A stretch of DNA of 24,202 nucleotides from a virus: positions 1 to 24,202 of IMG/VR virus record IMGVR_UViG_3300047480_000369. One strand, written 5' to 3'. The first letter of the stretch is position 1. The number at the start of each line of letters is the position of its first letter. The position numbers were made by a program, and so were the translations under genes. Under the pieces are notes generated by a model. That model made no database searches. It had not been told where the DNA came from and was given only the letters and a program-made list of their open reading frames with translations. Of the stretch, positions 7,062-12,598 are shown piece by piece.

Positions 7062-7074
7062 GCAAGAGAATTTT

Positions 7075-7428
7075 TTAAACTTCCCCGCTTTTTTCATTTA
7101 AATATGCAATTGCTTTATTTAGAAGATCAGTACTATCTCTAAACTGACCAAGACCAATGTTACAGGAGTTACAGAGCCATGCTCTAAATTCTCCTGTTTC
7201 CCAGCTATGGTCTAAATACCACTTAGGAGAATCTCCACCACAAATTGGACAACGATAATCTTGCTTTGGATATTCATTTTCTTTTTTTAGTTGACTAGTA
7301 ATTTTCTGAGATATAGACTGACATGGTCTACAAACAGATTTATAATGAATTTTCTTCAAGCTTGTTACAGCAATAACCATTTCTTCAATTGGTTTTTCTA
7401 TTTTACATACTCTACATGTTCTAGTCAT
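7075..7428 (-). CDS. Recombination endonuclease VII
   Basis: 117 aa from the ATG at 7428; an in-frame ATG at 7434 exists, but AAGGG is well spaced only for 7428, which also gives an ATGA overlap. There are two zinc-knuckle pairs at the N-terminus (C5-C8, C33-C36). Then comes the endonuclease VII core: CPICGG (C60-C63), LDH (73-74), WLCNSCNIGLGQFRDS (C86-C89) and a C-terminal helix (LLNKAIAYL). T4 endonuclease VII resolves Holliday junctions and branched DNA before packaging. Confidence 0.88.
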   Translation of the reverse strand: MTRTCRVCKIEKPIEEMVIAVTSLKKIHYKSVCRPCQSISQKITSQLKKENEYPKQDYRCPICGGDSPKWYLDHSWETGEFRAWLCNSCNIGLGQFRDSTDLLNKAIAYLNEKSGEV

Positions 7429-7532
7429 TTGCATCCCTTATAATGATTATATAGTGTCATATGTGCAAAGCCTGATCTGACTTCTATTTCCCGCCCACAT
7501 TTATCACATTTAACAACTCTATTAGCCGCCAT
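7425..7532 (-). CDS. 35-aa zinc-knuckle microprotein
   Basis: It begins MAANRVVKCDKCGREIEV. The CxxC pair plus the terminal H-x3-C (HYKGCK) gives a plausible single zinc site. The stop overlaps the endonuclease VII start (ATGA), so it is probably the first cistron of that operon. Function unknown; such microproteins often act as DNA- or protein-binding adaptors. Confidence 0.68.
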   Translation of the reverse strand: MAANRVVKCDKCGREIEVRSGFAHMTLYNHYKGCK

Positions 7533-7573
7533 ATTTAAATTATATATTACTCAATTATTCTAGTCAACTACTT

Positions 7574-7648
7574 TTATTGTTTAGGATTTTTGAAGAACAT
7601 GAAATATAAAACCCATACTGTCAAGATAATAAATATTGATGCTTCCAT
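7574..7648 (-). CDS. 24-aa single-pass membrane microprotein
   Basis: It begins MEASIFIILTVWVLYFMFF and ends with the basic tail KNPKQ, a textbook small transmembrane peptide (N-out/C-in by the positive-inside rule). The ATG overlaps the stop of the upstream gene as TAATG, with GAAAG upstream. A lysis accessory or membrane-complex role is possible; nothing specific can be said. Confidence 0.6.
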   Translation of the reverse strand: MEASIFIILTVWVLYFMFFKNPKQ

Positions 7649-7833
7649 TATTTGATCTTTCTACGAAATACTGCTTGTCCACCAAGTCCTCTAAAACAAT
7701 AGAATTCCCAATTATCTACAGATTCATTATTTAAAAAATTTGTAAATACAGAATCATATCTATTTCCTGGAGTAAATCCTTTGATCTTCCCACGATTTTT
7801 CTTGTTAAGTCTTACAACCTTATATTCGTACAT
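7648..7833 (-). CDS. Hypothetical basic 61-aa protein
   Basis: Lys/Arg-rich at both ends (VVRLNKKNRGKIKGF near the start, VFRRKIK at the end), with an aromatic middle (NWEFYCFRGLGG). A strong AGGAG precedes the ATG and a TATAAT lies at 7852-7847 on the same strand. Basicity suggests nucleic-acid contact. I recognise no family. It leads the short operon that continues with the membrane microprotein. Confidence 0.65.
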   Translation of the reverse strand: MYEYKVVRLNKKNRGKIKGFTPGNRYDSVFTNFLNNESVDNWEFYCFRGLGGQAVFRRKIK

Positions 7834-8213
7834 TATTCTCCTATATATTATATATTGATATCTGGGGATTTAGATTTTTTAGCAAAGCCCCCCTTTCCCC
7901 CCATTGAAAAAATTGCTACAATGTTGGATAAAAGGAGAAAGCTGACATCTGGTACATTTGAGTTCCTTAGTGTAAGCCCCCCACAAACCATGATAAGTGT
8001 ACCATGTGAAAAATTGTCGAGTCAACACTTTAATAAAACTTTTTTTAGTCGACCAGTATTTTCATATTTGTAAAATGTTAATAAAAAATTTTTTTTGAGT
8101 TTTGAAAAATCCTGGTCGATTTAAAAATCAGATTTCTAAAAATGTTAATATAGATTTTATTTGTATGATCCACGATTTTAAAATGTCCGATTTGTCTAAT
8201 TAGTGCGCCCATA

Positions 8214-8229
8214 TGTGACTTAACTCACA
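8214..8229. promoter_or_regulatory. Crp/GlxR-like operator 1a
   Basis: TGTGACTTAACTCACA, a perfect TGTGA-N6-TCACA palindrome. Its centre is 84.5 bp before the -10 of the first TGTCAG promoter. Confidence 0.7.
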
Positions 8230-8239
8230 GAAAAAACCA

Positions 8240-8255
8240 TGTGACCTACCTCACA
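8240..8255. promoter_or_regulatory. Crp/GlxR-like operator 1b
   Basis: TGTGACCTACCTCACA, a second perfect TGTGA-N6-TCACA palindrome, 26 bp (centre to centre) downstream of operator 1a and 58.5 bp before the -10. Confidence 0.7.
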
Positions 8256-8289
8256 ATGTCCTAATATGTCCGAATTGTCCCCTTGAAAA

Positions 8290-8311
8290 TGTCAGACCCC
8301 TCATGTAGAGT
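8290..8311 (+). promoter_or_regulatory. TGTCAG-box promoter 1
   Basis: TGTCAG, exactly 10 bp, TAGAGT (8306-8311). It drives the gene at 8361, whose ACGAAAGG leader matches the regulon. The -10 is weak, but spacing is that of the other copies. Confidence 0.6.
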
Positions 8312-8360
8312 TATATACATAAGAAGTTGAGAAAGTCTCAACACGAAAGGTTAGGTCAAA

Positions 8361-8573
8361 ATGACTAACACTATAATCTCAGTAGTAGTAGAACCTACTC
8401 ATGCTCTATCCTCTAGTAACACTAAGGATAACAATATCTTCCGCCTTGCTAATGGTAACTACATTAGCCGTATGGCTTATGTCTATATGGTAGCAAGTGA
8501 GAACCTTATCTCTCACAAGTACCTATCACCTAATGAGAGTAAATGGGTACTCTCTCAGAAAGTAGGTGCTTAA
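8361..8573 (+). CDS. Hypothetical 70-aa protein
   Basis: The ATG at 8361 follows a GAAAGG ribosome-binding site. The protein has a Ser/Thr-rich start, then IFRLANGNYISRMAYVYMVASENLISHKYLSPNESKWVLSQ. Phage microproteins with such NGNYISRMAYVYM stretches are known to me only as hypothetical. It is the first gene of the long plus-strand array, so immediate early expression and host takeover are likely but inferred. Confidence 0.75.
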   Translation: MTNTIISVVVEPTHALSSSNTKDNNIFRLANGNYISRMAYVYMVASENLISHKYLSPNESKWVLSQKVGA

Positions 8574-8574
8574 T

Positions 8575-8832
8575 ATGAACAAGTGCCTAAAGAATAATTG
8601 CACACATGGTGCTAAGTTTATTGACCGCTACGAAATCGTAGAGGGTCAAGTAATCCGCAAGGATAACCATAAATGGCACTTCTGCTCTACTTGCGATAAG
8701 GTAGTGCATAAGGACTACATCTTATGGCATGAGATGAAATGCAAATCGTTTCATGATTTAGCTAAAAATTGTATCGCTAAAGGTCACTACCTAAGCGGAC
8801 TACATAGCGAGGGTGTGGCTTGCAATATGTGA
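8575..8832 (+). CDS. Cysteine/histidine-rich putative zinc protein
   Basis: 85 aa from the ATG at 8575 (AGTAGG 8 nt upstream; an in-frame GTG at 8566 is the alternative). C4-x4-C9, then HFCSTC (CxxC), HEMKC and late Cys/His residues could form two zinc sites. It lies 1 nt after the previous stop and is probably cotranscribed. No family recognised. Confidence 0.72.
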   Translation: MNKCLKNNCTHGAKFIDRYEIVEGQVIRKDNHKWHFCSTCDKVVHKDYILWHEMKCKSFHDLAKNCIAKGHYLSGLHSEGVACNM

Positions 8833-8860
8833 GCAACACCACACTAAATAGACTTGAAAA

Positions 8861-8882
8861 TGTCAGACCTATGATGTACCTT
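8861..8882 (+). promoter_or_regulatory. TGTCAG-box promoter 2
   Basis: TGTCAG (8861-8866), 10 bp, TACCTT (8877-8882), 36 bp before the next start codon. The -10 keeps only TAnnnT. Confidence 0.5.
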
Positions 8883-8918
8883 AATCTTATTAGAAACTAA
8901 CAGAAAGAAGAACAATAA

Positions 8919-9083
8919 ATGAAAATCACTTACTCAGTATGGCAAGGCTCTCTATGCAAGGGCACAGGATTTACCGCTAAGAAAATGTCAGAGGTAATGG
9001 ATACAATTAAAGAACTAAACAGCACAGATGTAAAGCCTAAGTTTGAGGCGTTCATCTCTAAAGTAGAACAGGATAACAAGTAA
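8919..9083 (+). CDS. Hypothetical 54-aa protein
   Basis: It begins MKITYSVWQGSLCKGTGF and ends KVEQDNK, preceded by AGAAAGAAG. It fits small phage proteins with an N-terminal beta-hairpin and a C-terminal helix. Its stop overlaps the next start (TAATG). The codons for KMSEVMDTI also spell a complete TGTCAG-N10-TACAAT promoter. Confidence 0.7.
   Translation: MKITYSVWQGSLCKGTGFTAKKMSEVMDTIKELNSTDVKPKFEAFISKVEQDNK
8986..9007 (+). promoter_or_regulatory. Intragenic TGTCAG-box promoter 3
   Basis: TGTCAG (8986-8991), 10 bp, TACAAT (9002-9007), wholly inside the 54-aa gene and 76 bp before the next start codon (9083). Confidence 0.5.
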
Positions 9084-9268
9084 TGACTAAGTGGGATACA
9101 ATTCAAGAAGATGTTAAAGATGCTTATGTTTGGATGGATGAAGAAGAACAATATGAGCAACTAGTAGAAGAAGAAGAGGATATCTTCGGCTTTACTAAGG
9201 CTATACAGATAGACCACTTAACAGATGATGAATTAGATGAAGTATTTAATATGTTTGGAGATAAGTAA
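9083..9268 (+). CDS. Very acidic 61-aa protein
   Basis: Long Glu/Asp runs (MDEEEQYEQLVEEEEDIFGF) give a strongly negative protein, a property of DNA-mimic and inhibitor proteins of phages. It has no cysteines or membrane segments. Coupled to its neighbours on both sides (TAATG upstream, TAAATG downstream). DNA mimicry is speculative; composition is the only evidence. Confidence 0.72.
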   Translation: MTKWDTIQEDVKDAYVWMDEEEQYEQLVEEEEDIFGFTKAIQIDHLTDDELDEVFNMFGDK

Positions 9269-9415
9269 ATGACACTAGAACTAACTACAGAATTTCTATA
9301 TATAAATTCCGATTTCTTAGGGCTATACGCTAATATCCCTACCTATTTGCTTATTGGTATCCCCGCCCTTATTTGGTCTTGGCGCTTAGCGATGCGAGAT
9401 AAAGAAGAGGCGTAA
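9269..9415 (+). CDS. 48-aa single-pass membrane protein
   Basis: It begins MTLELTTEFL. A hydrophobic helix (YANIPTYLLIGIPALIWSW, about residues 20-38) is followed by a basic, then acidic tail (RLAMRDKEEA). It starts directly after the acidic gene's stop and ends the operon before a hairpin. Possible role: altering the host membrane, or superinfection exclusion (inference). Confidence 0.65.
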   Translation: MTLELTTEFLYINSDFLGLYANIPTYLLIGIPALIWSWRLAMRDKEEA

Positions 9416-9431
9416 ATCACATACGCCTAAC

Positions 9432-9440
9432 GGCGTGTCG
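9432..9440 (+). repeat. GGCGTGTCG repeat, copy 1
   Basis: GGCGTGTCG followed by ATTTGAC. The inverted partner CGACACGCC lies at 9569-9577. Confidence 0.6.
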
Positions 9441-9459
9441 ATTTGACTTTGTCAGATCG

Positions 9460-9479
9460 GCCCGCAGTCTTTTGCGGGC
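9460..9479 (+). terminator. GCCCGCA hairpin, perfect copy
   Basis: GCCCGCA (9460-9466) pairs with TGCGGGC (9473-9479) around a 6-nt loop, downstream of the membrane-protein gene. There is no U-tract, as in many actinobacterial terminators. Related imperfect copies follow other genes in the array. Confidence 0.6.
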
Positions 9480-9480
9480 G

Positions 9481-9542
9481 TTATCCACAGCTTTATACAC
9501 AGGTGTGGAAATCCCTTAAAAATTGAGCGTAAGTTATCCACA
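9481..9542. other. DnaA-box cluster (candidate replication or regulatory site)
   Basis: TTATCCACA at 9481-9489, TTATACACA at 9493-9501, TGTGGAAAT (reverse, one or two mismatches) at 9504-9512 and TTATCCACA at 9534-9542. Two boxes match the bacterial DnaA consensus exactly and one matches TTATNCACA, within 62 bp of non-coding DNA. Confidence 0.6.
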
Positions 9543-9556
9543 TGACCTAAATCACA
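9541..9556. promoter_or_regulatory. Crp/GlxR-like operator 2 (imperfect)
   Basis: CATGACCTAAATCACA, one mismatch in the left half. It overlaps a DnaA box and is centred 62.5 bp before the -10 of promoter 4. Confidence 0.45.
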
Positions 9557-9568
9557 AAAATAGTTTTG

Positions 9569-9577
9569 CGACACGCC
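9569..9577 (-). repeat. CGACACGCC repeat (inverted to the 9432 copy)
   Basis: CGACACGCC, the exact inverted complement of GGCGTGTCG at 9432-9440; the pair brackets the hairpin and DnaA boxes. Confidence 0.55.
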
Positions 9578-9594
9578 CGAAAAACGGGTCAAAA

Positions 9595-9616
9595 TGTCAG
9601 TGGTCTATGTTAGGAT
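9595..9616 (+). promoter_or_regulatory. TGTCAG-box promoter 4
   Basis: TGTCAG (9595-9600), 10 bp, TAGGAT (9611-9616). It gives a leader of roughly 45 nt for the gene at 9669. Confidence 0.6.
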
Positions 9617-9668
9617 ACTAGTATCAAGATTAAATAAGGTTTTAATCGTTAAAAGAAAGGTAGTTAAA

Positions 9669-9857
9669 ATGACTACACTAAATCAAATCAGAGAGATTAC
9701 TCTCGCTAATGTTTCTGCTGATGAAGCAAATCAAATCGTCTGCGTTTTTTGCTCAGACTACGCAGGAAGTTTTTACTGCGGAAATTGTAATGAATACAAG
9801 GGTTTAATGACTCTTGGTGAATGGTTATCTTATACAAAAGAAAGTTGGTTAGCATAA
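9669..9857 (+). CDS. Small zinc-binding protein
   Basis: 62 aa from the ATG at 9669, which follows AGAAAGG; a longer in-frame reading from 9594 would start inside the promoter box and is rejected. VCVFCSDYAGSFYCGNCNEYKG shows two CxxC pairs 11 residues apart, a typical zinc ribbon. The C-terminus is an aromatic helix (LGEWLSYTKESWL). Overlaps the next gene by 1 nt (TAATG). Confidence 0.75.
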   Translation: MTTLNQIREITLANVSADEANQIVCVFCSDYAGSFYCGNCNEYKGLMTLGEWLSYTKESWLA

Positions 9858-9961
9858 TGAATTTAGACGAATTCAAAAAGCACGTTGAAGCACAACGTGA
9901 AGCAAGCAAGGCTGAAGCCCTTGCCGTTCTATCCGCTACTATTAGAAAGGAAAACGAATAA
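9857..9961 (+). CDS. 34-aa helical microprotein
   Basis: Begins MNLDEFKKHVEAQREASK, with an Ala/Glu/Lys-rich single helix throughout. TAATG couplings to both neighbours support translation. Function unknown. Confidence 0.6.
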   Translation: MNLDEFKKHVEAQREASKAEALAVLSATIRKENE

Positions 9962-10050
9962 TGGATTTCTTAGATTACATGGATGAAATCTACGAGGAAC
10001 TCGTAGATGAATTCGGTCATGAGATCGAATCGGAATGTATCCACGAATAA
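9961..10050 (+). CDS. 29-aa acidic microprotein
   Basis: Begins MDFLDYMDEIYEELVDEFG and ends IESECIHE, a strongly acidic amphipathic helix. The start overlaps the upstream stop (TAATG) and AGAAAGG lies upstream. Could be a small inhibitor-type peptide; no family recognised. Confidence 0.6.
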   Translation: MDFLDYMDEIYEELVDEFGHEIESECIHE

Positions 10051-10053
10051 TCG

Positions 10054-10069
10054 TGTGATACATTTCACA
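10054..10069. promoter_or_regulatory. Crp/GlxR-like operator 3
   Basis: TGTGATACATTTCACA, a perfect TGTGA-N6-TCACA palindrome directly after the stop codon of the upstream gene, about 200 bp from the next -10. Confidence 0.65.
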
Positions 10070-10079
10070 TCGACACAAC

Positions 10080-10173
10080 GGCGTGTCGACTTGACACGGC
10101 CCGCAAAAGCTATGGGGGCAATTTGTCCCTTATGTCCGATTTAAGAAATCCCCTAAAAATCCTGCGACACGCC
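10080..10173. repeat. Inverted pair GGCGTGTCG ... CGACACGCC
   Basis: GGCGTGTCG (10080-10088, followed by ACTTGAC) and its inverted complement CGACACGCC (10165-10173) flank a GCCC...GGGC hairpin and a TGTCC direct repeat, the same order as at 9432-9577. Confidence 0.55.
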
Positions 10174-10181
10174 GAAGATCT

Positions 10182-10197
10182 TGTGATTTTTATCACA
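10182..10197. promoter_or_regulatory. Crp/GlxR-like operator 4
   Basis: TGTGATTTTTATCACA, a perfect TGTGA-N6-TCACA palindrome centred 73.5 bp before the -10 of promoter 5. Confidence 0.7.
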
Positions 10198-10246
10198 CGG
10201 GCTGAGCGTCTCAAAATATGGAATTACTGGCTAGTAAGTAGAAAAA

Positions 10247-10268
10247 TGTCAGACCCGTAGGCTATAAT
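10247..10268 (+). promoter_or_regulatory. TGTCAG-box promoter 5
   Basis: TGTCAG, 10 bp, perfect TATAAT (10263-10268). The hexamer at the -35 position is AGAAAA, not TTGACA. The AACGAAAGG leader follows. Confidence 0.75.
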
Positions 10269-10299
10269 TACGGCATAACAAAAACGAAAGGTGGAAACT

Positions 10300-10488
10300 A
10301 TGTCCGCAAATGTCTATACAATCGAAAACCTACTTGTAGGAAAAACTTATCGCTCTCGTTCAACCGAAAGCAAAATTGTCCATGCTGAGAAACACCCTCA
10401 CGCAGTTTGGTATGATGGTTGCGAGAGTTATCTCGTAGAATTATCAAATGGAAAATTCCGCACACTAGCCGTAAAGGTTGGTGACTAA
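10300..10488 (+). CDS. Small beta-barrel-like hypothetical protein
   Basis: 62 aa from the ATG at 10300, 8 nt after AACGAAAGG; a GTG at 10291 is in frame but overlaps the ribosome-binding site. LLVGKTYRSRS...VWYDGCESYLVELSNGKFRTLAVKVG suggests a five-strand SH3-like barrel. Role unknown. Followed closely (2 nt) by the next gene. Confidence 0.72.
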   Translation: MSANVYTIENLLVGKTYRSRSTESKIVHAEKHPHAVWYDGCESYLVELSNGKFRTLAVKVGD

Positions 10489-10490
10489 TA

Positions 10491-10613
10491 ATGGGATACA
10501 TTGAAATTTTTAGATTAGATGAAAACGGAGCGGGCTGGGTAGATTTATCCGAAGCCACCGCCGATGAAATGCTAACTCTTGAAATTAGTTTATTTCAAGA
10601 GGGCGCTCTCTAA
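10491..10613 (+). CDS. 40-aa acidic hypothetical protein
   Basis: Begins MGYIEIFRLDENGAGW. Likely a beta-hairpin followed by an acidic helix (DLSEATADEMLTLEISLF). It begins 2 nt after the upstream stop, so it is cotranscribed from promoter 5. No family recognised. Confidence 0.65.
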   Translation: MGYIEIFRLDENGAGWVDLSEATADEMLTLEISLFQEGAL

Positions 10614-10615
10614 TT

Positions 10616-10637
10616 TGTCAGTGCTAACTGATACAAT
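10616..10637 (+). promoter_or_regulatory. TGTCAG-box promoter 6
   Basis: TGTCAG (10616-10621), 10 bp, TACAAT (10632-10637), starting 2 bp after the upstream stop codon. AACGAAAGG follows. Confidence 0.7.
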
Positions 10638-10666
10638 ACCAACAACAAAACGAAAGGAAAACTAAA

Positions 10667-10801
10667 ATGGTAAAAGATGTAAAAGAAATAATCGCCGTTG
10701 CTTGTGATGAGTGTGGTGGTGCTGGCTTCCTATTTTGGGGAGATGAAAATAATTATGATGTAGAACAATGCGATTGTGCATTAGATGTGTGGGGTTTGTA
10801 A
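10667..10801 (+). CDS. 44-aa zinc-finger-like microprotein
   Basis: Begins MVKDVKEIIAVACDECGG. CDECGGAGF is a DnaJ-type CxxCGGxG knuckle, paired with CDC further on, enough for one zinc site. TAATG overlap with the next gene. Confidence 0.65.
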   Translation: MVKDVKEIIAVACDECGGAGFLFWGDENNYDVEQCDCALDVWGL

Positions 10802-11004
10802 TGTATAAGATTTCAGTTGCCTATGATGAAAATGCACCTCATTGGTCAAAAGAATACTCAGATGAGTTAAATGCTCATGAGGAGTTTGCTAAGTTTGTTG
10901 ATTGGGGTTTTGCTGATGAGTATGCAACAATTAACTTATTTACACCAAGTGGCAAATGCTACACAAAGATTTTTCACCGAAACGGAAAGGTAGTAAAGCG
11001 ATAA
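10801..11004 (+). CDS. Hypothetical 67-aa protein
   Basis: Start at 10801 by the TAATG overlap; the longer frame from 10768 lies inside the previous gene. Mixed alpha/beta sequence with ENAPHWSKEYSDELNAHEEFAKFVDWGFADEYATINLF. It may bind a partner protein through its acidic surface; there is no recognisable motif. Coupled to the next gene through another TAATG. Confidence 0.7.
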   Translation: MYKISVAYDENAPHWSKEYSDELNAHEEFAKFVDWGFADEYATINLFTPSGKCYTKIFHRNGKVVKR

Positions 11005-11192
11005 TGATGACACGAAAAGACTATGTTGCAACTGCAGAAATTTTAAAGTATGTGAGCGACAAAACTCACCCAGCCGTTTTTTCTAAAATGGTTGTAGATT
11101 TTGCGGAGATGTTTGCGAAAGATAATCCACGATTTGACGCTAATCGTTTTTACTCCGCAAGCAATTACAAAATTCCAACTTTCACCAACTAA
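11004..11192 (+). CDS. Helical 62-aa phage protein
   Basis: Starts MMTRKDYVATAEILKYVSD; the start at 11004 is set by the TAATG overlap, not the longer frame from 10956. The segment FAEMFAKDNPRFDANRFYSAS recurs in many small actinophage proteins as far as I can recall, always of unknown function. Helix-rich, basic and acidic faces. Confidence 0.72.
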   Translation: MMTRKDYVATAEILKYVSDKTHPAVFSKMVVDFAEMFAKDNPRFDANRFYSASNYKIPTFTN

Positions 11193-11211
11193 AAAAACAA
11201 AAGGACAGAAA

Positions 11212-11337
11212 ATGAAATTACCAAATAAAGAAAGAATAAAAAAGGTTTTGGAGTTGCGCCGCAGTAATGCGGCAACTCCGATCCCTAGTAAAAAAATTTA
11301 TTCACGAAAACGAAAACACAAAAATAAAAGTAGTTGA
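11212..11337 (+). CDS. Basic 41-aa protein with ELRRSNAA motif
   Basis: Begins MKLPNKERIKKVLELRR. It contains VLELRRSNAATPIPSKK and ends in a Lys/Arg-rich tail (KKIYSRKRKHKNKSS), suggesting nucleic-acid binding. Similar ELRRSNAA-plus-basic-tail peptides occur in other actinophages to my knowledge. The codons for this motif form a strong hairpin (11250-11279). AAAGGACAG precedes the ATG. Confidence 0.65.
   Translation: MKLPNKERIKKVLELRRSNAATPIPSKKIYSRKRKHKNKSS
11250..11279 (+). repeat. Intragenic GC-rich hairpin
   Basis: GGAGTT (11250-11255) pairs with AACTCC (11274-11279) and GCCGCA (11258-11263) with TGCGGC (11268-11273), with a 2-nt bulge and a GTAA loop, in the middle of the small basic gene. 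It could slow ribosomes or be autoregulatory. Confidence 0.5.
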
Positions 11338-11349
11338 AAATTCAACTAG

Positions 11350-11370
11350 CCCGCACAAGCTGTGGGGGCA
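11350..11370 (+). terminator. GCCCGCA-type hairpin after the small basic gene
   Basis: GCCCGCACA and TGTGGGGGC pair around AGC with one G-G mismatch. Same position and form as the 9460 hairpin. No U-tract. Confidence 0.5.
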
Positions 11371-11410
11371 TGATCATCGTTACGTCAAGTACCAACACAC
11401 CCTGAAATTT

Positions 11411-11426
11411 TGTGAGATCTCTCACA
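11411..11426. promoter_or_regulatory. Crp/GlxR-like operator 5
   Basis: TGTGAGATCTCTCACA, a perfect TGTGA-N6-TCACA palindrome centred 41.5 bp before the -10 of promoter 7. Confidence 0.7.
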
Positions 11427-11443
11427 ACAAATAGATTAGTTTT

Positions 11444-11465
11444 TGTCGGTGCTATCCGCTATAAT
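11444..11465 (+). promoter_or_regulatory. TGTCGG-box promoter 7
   Basis: TGTCGG (11444-11449), 10 bp, TATAAT (11460-11465). The leader has AACGAAAGG before the ATG at 11491. Confidence 0.75.
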
Positions 11466-11490
11466 TACCGCATAACGAAAGGGAAAACTT

Positions 11491-11640
11491 ATGTGCGCTG
11501 TATGCTATGGAAATGCTCACGGGCTAACTGCCTATTCAATTAAGCCTAATAATCTATGTGTTATTCACTATCAAGAATGGGCTCATGAAAAAACTTTTGA
11601 CGAATTGGAAGGAACTCATGACTACTTTGAACTCGTCTAA
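11491..11640 (+). CDS. 49-aa hypothetical protein preceding GP88
   Basis: Begins MCAVCYGNAHGLTAYS. A CxxC pair at the N-terminus plus C23 and H26 make a possible zinc knuckle, followed by an acidic tail (EKTFDELEGTHDYFELV). Its last 23 nt overlap the GP88 start, so translation of the two is coupled. Confidence 0.68.
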   Translation: MCAVCYGNAHGLTAYSIKPNNLCVIHYQEWAHEKTFDELEGTHDYFELV

Positions 11641-12358
11641 ATTAAAACGTTCTAACGATAGAAAGGTCGCTAATGCCGTCTCCCCAAATGGAAAAACTCC
11701 AACAATTGCCAACACCTTCGGCCTACCTGCAGGAAAAAACTATTCATGTCCTGGCGCAACGTCTATCTGTGAAAGTGTTTGCTACGCTGGTAAGCTCGAA
11801 AAAGTTTATAAGGGAGTAAAAGCAACTCTTCTGCATAACTGGGACCTACTACGTAATGAAGACCGTATGGGGATGTATTCTCTACTTTCCGAAATGATTG
11901 CAGAATTCAAGGCTGATTGTGTTAAGCGCAATGCTAAGATGTTATTCCGCATTCACTGGGATGGCGATTTCTTTAACGATGAGTATGCACAAGCATGGCG
12001 CTTAGTAATTGAGGAACAACCTGATATTAAATTCTGGGTATATACACGTGTAAAGTCTGCAGCGCTCATTCTTAAGGATATTCCTAACCTATCTCTTTAT
12101 TTCTCTACCGACGATGAAAATAAAGATATCGCTCATGACTTACGCAAAAATAACGACGGTATTAAATTAGCGTATCTAGGAAAAACTTTTGCAGTCACCG
12201 AAAGTACTATGAAAGATTTAATTGGAAAGCCTGGTGCTAAGTGTCCTGAGAATAATAAACAAATTCCGTTAATTTCAACTAATGGTTCCGCCTGCGTATC
12301 ATGCGGACTTTGTGTATATGGAAAAGCAGATGTTAGATTTAGCGCAACTAAAAAATAA
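11618..12358 (+). CDS. GP88 family protein
   Basis: 246 aa from the ATG at 11618, which has GGAAGGAA upstream; an upstream in-frame start at 11558 lacks one. It matches the GP88 family (PF17338) of actinophages: NYSCPGATSICESVCYAGKL (C44, C51, C55), an LLRNEDRMGMY helix, FRIHWDGDFFNDEYAQAW, FWVYTR, and a C-terminal cluster CVSCGLC (226-232). The cysteine pattern suggests a bound metal or iron-sulfur cluster. Biochemical function is unknown. It is the largest protein in this part of the array. Confidence 0.88.
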   Translation: MTTLNSSKLKRSNDRKVANAVSPNGKTPTIANTFGLPAGKNYSCPGATSICESVCYAGKLEKVYKGVKATLLHNWDLLRNEDRMGMYSLLSEMIAEFKADCVKRNAKMLFRIHWDGDFFNDEYAQAWRLVIEEQPDIKFWVYTRVKSAALILKDIPNLSLYFSTDDENKDIAHDLRKNNDGIKLAYLGKTFAVTESTMKDLIGKPGAKCPENNKQIPLISTNGSACVSCGLCVYGKADVRFSATKK

Positions 12359-12368
12359 AGGAGAAGAA

Positions 12369-12482
12369 ATGAAATACTTTAATGCATTAATGGCCACGGT
12401 CCTTGGATCAGAAGAGGAGCGAGAAGCTGCGAAAAAATATTTAAAAGAAGTCGATCCTGACATTTGGGACCAGGAGGAGTAA
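12369..12482 (+). CDS. 37-aa acidic microprotein
   Basis: Begins MKYFNALMATVLGSEEE, with an acidic helical tail ending DPDIWDQEE. The AAAGGAG ribosome-binding site ahead of the ATG at 12369 is strong; a longer frame from 12282 lies within GP88. Cotranscribed with GP88. Confidence 0.65.
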   Translation: MKYFNALMATVLGSEEEREAAKKYLKEVDPDIWDQEE

Positions 12483-12484
12483 AG

Positions 12485-12504
12485 GGCCCGCAAAGGAGTG
12501 GGGG
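12485..12504 (+). terminator. GCCCGCA-type hairpin after the GP88 unit
   Basis: GCCCGCA and TGGGGGC pair imperfectly around AAGGAG. Same position relative to the operon end as the other copies. Confidence 0.45.
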
Positions 12505-12528
12505 CAAAACTCCTGTTACGTCAAGTTA

Positions 12529-12581
12529 CGACACGCCCTGGATTTTGTGAAATTTATCACAAAATAAATTTACGACACGCC
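12529..12581 (-). repeat. Two CGACACGCC copies
   Basis: CGACACGCC at 12529-12537 and again at 12573-12581, flanking a Crp-like palindrome. The first is preceded by GTCAAGTTA, so the element reads GGCGTGTCG...TTGAC on the minus strand, as in the 9432 and 10080 copies. Confidence 0.6.
12546..12561. promoter_or_regulatory. Crp/GlxR-like operator 6
   Basis: TGTGAAATTTATCACA, a perfect TGTGA-N6-TCACA palindrome centred 61.5 bp before the -10 of promoter 8. Confidence 0.7.
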
Positions 12582-12598
12582 GAAGCTCGATTAGTAAA

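Larger units (their letters stand above)
7834..8360. other. Divergent AT-rich regulatory region
   Basis: No convincing gene lies in these 527 bp between divergent operons. Seen: C-tracts near 7890, two AAAATGTTAATA repeats (near 8075 and 8140), TGTCC pairs at 8184-8197 and 8257-8280, two Crp-like palindromes and the first TGTCAG promoter. A plus-strand open frame at 7855-8073 has an unlikely composition and no ribosome-binding site. Confidence 0.7.
10051..10299. other. Intergenic regulatory module
   Basis: Within about 250 bp: a Crp-like palindrome (10054), GGCGTGTCG (10080), a GCCC-hairpin (near 10099), TGTCC-CTTA-TGTCC (10124-10137), CGACACGCC (10165), a second palindrome (10182) and promoter 5. 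No gene seen. Confidence 0.7.

Noticed and set aside
7855-8073. Plus-strand 72-aa open frame
   Set aside because: No ribosome-binding site, odd composition (Pro/Phe runs from C- and T-tracts) and located in a repeat-filled regulatory gap.
9594-9668. Upstream start for the 62-aa zinc protein
   Set aside because: The ATG is part of the TGTCAG box, upstream of the predicted transcription start.
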